A DNA stretch of 11,486 nt from an uncultured Lachnospiraceae bacterium (GTDB lineage Bacteria; Bacillota; Clostridia; Lachnospirales; Lachnospiraceae). The translations under genes and the position numbers were made by a program. The notes under the pieces are model-generated. The model saw only the letters and a list, made by a program, of their open reading frames with translations. It ran no database searches and was not told the DNA's origin. Below, one piece after another: positions 7,623 to 11,486 of this stretch. Each line of letters opens with the position of its first letter. Position 1 is the stretch's first letter. The stretch lies in assembly GCA_934351765.1 (NCBI GenBank), contig CAKRJM010000055.1, positions 1 to 11,486 on the forward strand, written 5' to 3'.

Positions 7623-8999
7623 ATGGCAGATATGAAGCGTGACGAAGAACAGAAAAAAGCAGAACAGCAGAAGAACAAATCAGCCGGCGGGAGAACTGCC
7701 TGGGAAACGGAAAGCGGGACGGGGCCGGAGGATTCCTTTGTCCGTGAACGCGTACTGAACCGGATGGAATCCAGAAGACGCCGGATACGCCGGGCCGGGC
7801 TTCTTGTGGCATCGGCGGCGGTGTTCGGCGCTGTTTCCTGCATGGTCTTTGTCCTTTTAAAGCCCCATGCGGAGCAGTGGTTTGCGAAAAAAGAACCGGA
7901 AACTCCAATCTATGTGCCACGTGATGAGGCGTCGGAGACCACGGAAGCGTCCACAGAAACAAAAGCGCCGGAGACCGTTTCCAGCGAAGAGGATCTGAAG
8001 GACGCAGTGGAGTCAGCGGTGGAATCCTATCAGTGGAGCGTATCGGACTACCAGAGTTTATACCGGGCGCTGAACAACGTTTCCGGCGAAGCAAACCAGG
8101 GAATCGTGACGGTAACAACCAGAACCCAGACAGCGGACGCCGACTGGTTTGATAATCCCATTGAGACCGAGGGAAAAAAATCCGGTCTTGTATGGAACAT
8201 CACTGACAGCGAGGTGCTGATCCTGACTGCTTATCGGGCGCAGGAAAACGAGACAACTGTGGAAGTGACGTTCAGCGGCGGTGAAAGGGCAGCGGCAGTC
8301 GTGAAAGCAGCAGACGCCCATACAGGGATCGCCATTGTCAGCGTGCCTCTTTCCGATCTTGCTGAGACGGTTCGGGGGCGGCTGCGTGCCGTTCCGTTGG
8401 GAAACAGCATTGATGCCAGGGCGGGCCAGCCGGTGATCGTGGTGGGAAGTCCCAAGGATTATGTGGGATCTGTGGCTTATGGCATGCTGACCTATATCCG
8501 TTCCGGCGTTCAGAAAGAAGATATGGAAGTACGGCTGCTTTGTACCGATGTTTCCACCGGAGACGGAGCGAGCGGATTTGTATTAAATATGGATGGTGCG
8601 GTTATCGGCATGATCACTGACGAGACAACAGGAACCAATACTTCTGCTGTCGGAATCTCCGGACTAAAGGCTGCTATTGAGCGCCTTTCCAATGGGGGCG
8701 GCATGGCCTATGTGGGGATCATCGGTCAGGATGTGACACCAGATATCAGCGAGCAGCACAAAATCCCCAGGGGCGTATATGTTTCCGATGTGACCCTGGA
8801 GGGTCCTGCCTACAACAGCGGGATCCAGAATGGCGATGTGATCACGGAGGTGGACGGCGAGGAGGTCCTGACCGTGAAAATGTTCCAGGGCTGTCTGGAG
8901 ACCAAAAACCCCGGACAGGATATGATCATTAAGGTACAGCGGGTCGGAAGAGACGGCTATACCCAGTTAGAATTTTCCGTTCACCTGGGAACCAGGTAG
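7623..8999 (+). CDS. Membrane-anchored HtrA-like pseudoprotease with PDZ domain
   Basis: A 458-residue protein: charged cytoplasmic tail (1-58, ending in a run of Arg), one membrane helix (about 59-80), a Thr/Glu/Ser-rich extracytoplasmic linker (about 91-122), a trypsin-like HtrA domain (about 155-355) and a PDZ domain (about 362-455). Active HtrA proteins have TNxHV, DxxxDLA and GNSGG motifs. Here the first reads T-A-Y-R-A (R205 for His), the second D-A-H-T-G-I-A (G235 for Asp), and only the Ser survives, as GASG (S317). Proteolysis is therefore unlikely; binding of peptides or partner proteins through PDZ is more plausible. AGGGAG at 7610-7615 is 7 bases before the ATG. yhaM follows 24 bases later. 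The alignment was made by eye. The frame is intact and well conserved, so it is not an obvious pseudogene. Confidence 0.85.
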   Translation: MADMKRDEEQKKAEQQKNKSAGGRTAWETESGTGPEDSFVRERVLNRMESRRRRIRRAGLLVASAAVFGAVSCMVFVLLKPHAEQWFAKKEPETPIYVPRDEASETTEASTETKAPETVSSEEDLKDAVESAVESYQWSVSDYQSLYRALNNVSGEANQGIVTVTTRTQTADADWFDNPIETEGKKSGLVWNITDSEVLILTAYRAQENETTVEVTFSGGERAAAVVKAADAHTGIAIVSVPLSDLAETVRGRLRAVPLGNSIDARAGQPVIVVGSPKDYVGSVAYGMLTYIRSGVQKEDMEVRLLCTDVSTGDGASGFVLNMDGAVIGMITDETTGTNTSAVGISGLKAAIERLSNGGGMAYVGIIGQDVTPDISEQHKIPRGVYVSDVTLEGPAYNSGIQNGDVITEVDGEEVLTVKMFQGCLETKNPGQDMIIKVQRVGRDGYTQLEFSVHLGTR

Positions 9000-9023
9000 A
9001 CGGCAGAGAGTTGAGGAAAAGAC

Positions 9024-9968
9024 ATGAAATATATTGAAACACTGCGTGAAGGAGAACGGGTCTCCGGTGTATATTTATGTAAAACAAAGCAGACGGCCAA
9101 AACGAAGGGGGGAAAGACGTATTATTCTCTGATCCTTCAGGACAAGACCGGAACCGTTGATGCGAAGATCTGGGAATTATCCGGCGGGATCGATCATTTT
9201 GAGCCATTGGATTATATTAAGATCGATGGCGATGTGACCAGTTATCAGGGAGCGATCCAGTTAAATGTACGGAGAGTTCGTCTGGCCTCTGAGGGCGAGT
9301 ATGTCCCCTCGGATTATCTTCCTGTTTCCGATAAGGATATTGAGACCATGTACAGTGAGCTTCTGGCTTTTGTGAAGAGCCTGAAAAACGAGAAGCTGCG
9401 AACCCTGGCGGAACGGTTCTTTGTGGAGGATCCGGCATTTATTAAAACGTTTAAGGCTCATTCGGCAGCCAAGACGGTTCATCATGGATTTGTAGGCGGG
9501 CTTCTGGAGCATACCCTCAGTGTGGCAAAGCTCTGTGATTTCTACTGTACCCGTTATTCCGTGCTCAACCGGGATCTTCTCATCGCTGCAGCGCTGTTCC
9601 ATGACATCGGAAAAACAAAAGAGCTTTCCGAGTTTCCGGAGAACGATTATACCGATGATGGCCAGCTTCTGGGGCATATCGTTATCGGAACCATTATGGT
9701 TGATGAGCAGATTAAGACTATTCCCGGCTTCCCGGCCAGGACGGCATCGGAGATCAAGCACTGTATTCTGGCTCATCATGGTGAGTTTGAGTATGGCTCT
9801 CCCAAGAAGCCGGCACTGGCAGAGGCCATGGCTCTTAATTTTGCCGACAACACGGATGCAAAGCTGCAGACTGTGACGGAACTGTTCCGCAGCAATGCGG
9901 ACAATAAAGACTGGCTGGGATTCAACCGGCTTCTGGATTCCAATGTGAGAATGACGACAGATATATAA
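9024..9968 (+). CDS. yhaM: 3'-5' exoribonuclease YhaM (OB fold plus HD domain)
   Basis: A cytosolic metal-dependent exonuclease that trims RNA (and DNA in vitro) from the 3' end. Its 314 residues equal the usual YhaM length. An N-terminal OB-fold nucleic-acid-binding domain (about 10-90, with SLILQDKTGTVDAKIW) precedes an HD phosphohydrolase domain. The metal ligands look intact: H163 in LEHTLSV, H193-D194 in FHDIGK, H218, H251/H252 in LAHHGEFEYGSP, and D275 in NFADNTDAK. GAGG at 9013-9016 is 7 bases before the ATG. It lies 24 bases after the pseudoprotease gene and 19 before the rRNA methyltransferase gene, so it is probably the middle gene of an operon. Confidence 0.95.
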   Translation: MKYIETLREGERVSGVYLCKTKQTAKTKGGKTYYSLILQDKTGTVDAKIWELSGGIDHFEPLDYIKIDGDVTSYQGAIQLNVRRVRLASEGEYVPSDYLPVSDKDIETMYSELLAFVKSLKNEKLRTLAERFFVEDPAFIKTFKAHSAAKTVHHGFVGGLLEHTLSVAKLCDFYCTRYSVLNRDLLIAAALFHDIGKTKELSEFPENDYTDDGQLLGHIVIGTIMVDEQIKTIPGFPARTASEIKHCILAHHGEFEYGSPKKPALAEAMALNFADNTDAKLQTVTELFRSNADNKDWLGFNRLLDSNVRMTTDI

Positions 9969-9975
9969 AAATAAT

Positions 9976-9990
9976 AGGAGACCTGTTTTG
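9976..9990 (+). promoter_or_regulatory. Ribosome binding site and TTG start of the rRNA methyltransferase gene
   Basis: AGGAG at 9976-9980 is 7 bases before TTG at 9988-9990. The first in-frame ATG (10015) has no such site and would cut into the TRAM-like N-terminal strand, so TTG is the likely start. TTG usually initiates weakly, which may keep expression low. Confidence 0.8.
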
Positions 9991-11355
9991 GAGAAAAATC
10001 AGATATTTCAGACAATGATTGAAGATATGAGCGAACAGGGCGAGGGTATAGGCAGAGTTGATGGCTATACCCTTTTTATTAAGGATGCCATCATCGGAGA
10101 CCGGATCGAGGGAAAGGTCATCAAGGCGAAAAAGACCTACGGCTTCGGCCGTCTCATAAAGATCCTGGAGCCGTCCCCGTTCCGCGTCACGCCAGCCTGT
10201 CCTTCGGCTGCGCCCTGCGGCGGCTGTCAGCTTCAGGCCATGGACTATGCCCGCCAGCTTCGCTTTAAAGAGGATAAAGTAAAGAATCACCTGATCCGTC
10301 TGGGAGGATTTCCGGAGGAAACCCTGCCCATGGAGCCCATTATCGGCATGAACGAGCCTTATCCCCTGCGGTACCGCAACAAGGGCCAGTTCCCCTTCGG
10401 ACGTGCGAAAGACGGCCGGATCATCTATGGTTTCTACGCCGGCCGGACCCATTCCATCATAGAGACCGAGGACTGTCTTCTCGGCGCACCGGTGAACCGG
10501 GAGATTCTGGAAAAGATCCGTACCTTTATGGAAGAATATGCCATTGAGCCTTATGATGAGACTGCGCACCGGGGTCTGATCCGTCATGCGCTGATCCGTG
10601 TCGGCTGTCATACCGGCGAGATCATGGTATGTCTGGTCATTAACGGAAAGCATCTGCCCCATAGCGAAGCACTGGTGAAGAGTCTTTGTACCATTCCGGG
10701 AATGACTTCGATTTCCTTAAACATCAACTGCGAAAAAACCAATGTGATCCTGGGACGAGACATGGTCTATCTGAGTGGTACGCCCTACATTACCGACCGG
10801 ATCGGTCCGCTGACCTATCGGATCTCGCCCCAGTCGTTCTACCAGGTAAATCCGCTTCAGACCGAGCGCCTTTATGGAAAGGCACTGGAATTCGCCGGCC
10901 TCACCGGCGCCGAGACTGTCTGGGATCTCTACTGCGGCATCGGCACCATCTCCTTATTCCTCGCCCAGAAGGCGAAGAAGGTCTACGGTGTTGAGATCGT
11001 TCCTGCGGCCATTGAAAATGCCCGCGAAAACGCCCGTTTAAATCACCTTGCCAACACCGAATTCTTCGTCGGCAGTGCCGAAGAAATCCTGCCGGAGTGG
11101 TATAAGTCCCACGGGGAACCAGCCGATGTCATTGTTGTTGATCCGCCCCGGAAGGGCTGCGACGCAGCCCTCTTAAATACCATGCTCGCCATGTGCCCCG
11201 CCCGGATCGTCTATGTCTCCTGCGACTCCGCTACCCTCGCCAGAGATCTGAAAACCCTCTGCGCCGGAGTCTATCGCCTGGAACGGGTACAGCCTGTAGA
11301 TATGTTCCCCCAGGGAGTGCATGTGGAGACGGTGGTTTTGATGTCAAGAAAATAA
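9988..11355 (+). CDS. rlmD: 23S rRNA (uracil-C5)-methyltransferase, RlmD/RlmCD type
   Basis: It methylates C5 of a uracil in 23S rRNA using S-adenosylmethionine; Firmicute members often modify two sites (747 and 1939, E. coli numbering). A TRAM domain (about 5-60) is followed by four cysteines for a 4Fe-4S cluster (C71, C77, C80 and C163). The Rossmann domain has DLYCGIGTIS (313-322), E336, DPPRKGCD (385-392), nucleophile C412 in YVSCDSATLARD and general base E447 in HVETVVLM. All catalytic residues are present and its 455 residues are the normal length. Third codon positions in the second half are markedly richer in C than in the neighbouring plus-strand genes. TrmA-family paralogues acting on tRNA cannot be fully excluded, but the iron-sulphur cysteines favour rRNA. 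Confidence 0.93.
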   Translation: MEKNQIFQTMIEDMSEQGEGIGRVDGYTLFIKDAIIGDRIEGKVIKAKKTYGFGRLIKILEPSPFRVTPACPSAAPCGGCQLQAMDYARQLRFKEDKVKNHLIRLGGFPEETLPMEPIIGMNEPYPLRYRNKGQFPFGRAKDGRIIYGFYAGRTHSIIETEDCLLGAPVNREILEKIRTFMEEYAIEPYDETAHRGLIRHALIRVGCHTGEIMVCLVINGKHLPHSEALVKSLCTIPGMTSISLNINCEKTNVILGRDMVYLSGTPYITDRIGPLTYRISPQSFYQVNPLQTERLYGKALEFAGLTGAETVWDLYCGIGTISLFLAQKAKKVYGVEIVPAAIENARENARLNHLANTEFFVGSAEEILPEWYKSHGEPADVIVVDPPRKGCDAALLNTMLAMCPARIVYVSCDSATLARDLKTLCAGVYRLERVQPVDMFPQGVHVETVVLMSRK

Positions 11356-11368
11356 AATCAAGTGCCAG

Positions 11369-11393
11369 AAAGCGGCGTATTTCCGGGCTTTTT
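11369..11393 (+). terminator. Weak terminator candidate after the rRNA methyltransferase gene
   Basis: AAAGCGG (11369-11375) can pair with CC and GCTTT (11383-11391), leaving two G bulged, followed by a T-run (11389-11393). The stem is imperfect, so this is tentative. Nothing else convincing is seen from here to the right edge apart from a small 5-bp hairpin at 11442-11455. Confidence 0.4.
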
Positions 11394-11486
11394 GTAAGGT
11401 CAGCATCATCAGAGAAGCCTTGCGGAAAGCTCGGTTTTCTTATATGGAAACATATCTACTTGTCAGCCTGACCGAAGAAAAAGTGG

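Noticed and set aside
9922..10662. Long open frame (246 codons) on the minus strand
   Set aside because: It is antisense to yhaM's end and the rRNA methyltransferase gene, whose motifs are unmistakable. It is best explained as a shadow of their codon pattern.
11442..11455. ATATG-GAAA-CATAT hairpin near the right edge
   Set aside because: It is a five-pair, A/T-rich stem without a T-run, cut off from context by the window edge; too little to name.

Overview
The window looks like chromosomal DNA from a Gram-positive Firmicute of the Clostridia, probably Lachnospiraceae-like. The reasons are strong AGGAGG-type ribosome binding sites, a YhaM-type exoribonuclease, MutS2, TrmL, two OmpR-family two-component systems and an HtrA-like membrane protein of a style common in that group. 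G+C is roughly one half by eye. The assignment rests on gene content and style, not on a database match.

Layout. Bases 1-703 (+) hold the 3' end of a class I/II aminotransferase gene and, overlapping its stop by one base, trmL (tRNA wobble-position 2'-O-methyltransferase). Bases 704-935 are a convergent intergenic region. It has a strong bidirectional terminator, two further perfect hairpins, a TATAAT box on the minus strand and a perfect 11-bp tandem repeat of the kind OmpR-family regulators bind. Read on the minus strand, these parts could form a structured small RNA of about 110 nt. Bases 936-7434 (-) are a run of five genes in the order mutS2, response regulator, histidine kinase, KdpD-type kinase, KdpE-type regulator. 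The four regulatory genes are tightly coupled (4-base overlap, 12-base gap, 11-base overlap). Bases 7435-7622 are a divergent promoter region. Bases 7623-11355 (+) hold a membrane-anchored HtrA-like protein with a PDZ domain, yhaM (3'-5' exoribonuclease) and an RlmD-type 23S rRNA uracil methyltransferase, separated by 24 and 19 bases and probably one operon. The last 131 bases contain only a weak terminator candidate.

How the genes fit together. RNA and translation functions recur: TrmL modifies tRNA, RlmD modifies rRNA, YhaM trims RNA, and MutS2 is known in some Firmicutes as a ribosome-collision factor as well as a DNA-recombination protein. The RR-HK-HK-RR block looks like two complete signalling systems sharing one transcript. 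The KdpD-type kinase lacks the N-terminal KdpD and stress-protein domains, and no kdpFABC transporter is in view.

Most interesting points: (1) the possible small RNA and its OmpR-type repeat at 710-895; (2) the HtrA-like protein, which has lost its catalytic His and Asp while keeping the Ser position and PDZ domain, so it is probably a pseudoprotease; (3) the back-to-back pair of two-component systems with a shortened KdpD. The rest is ordinary housekeeping content.
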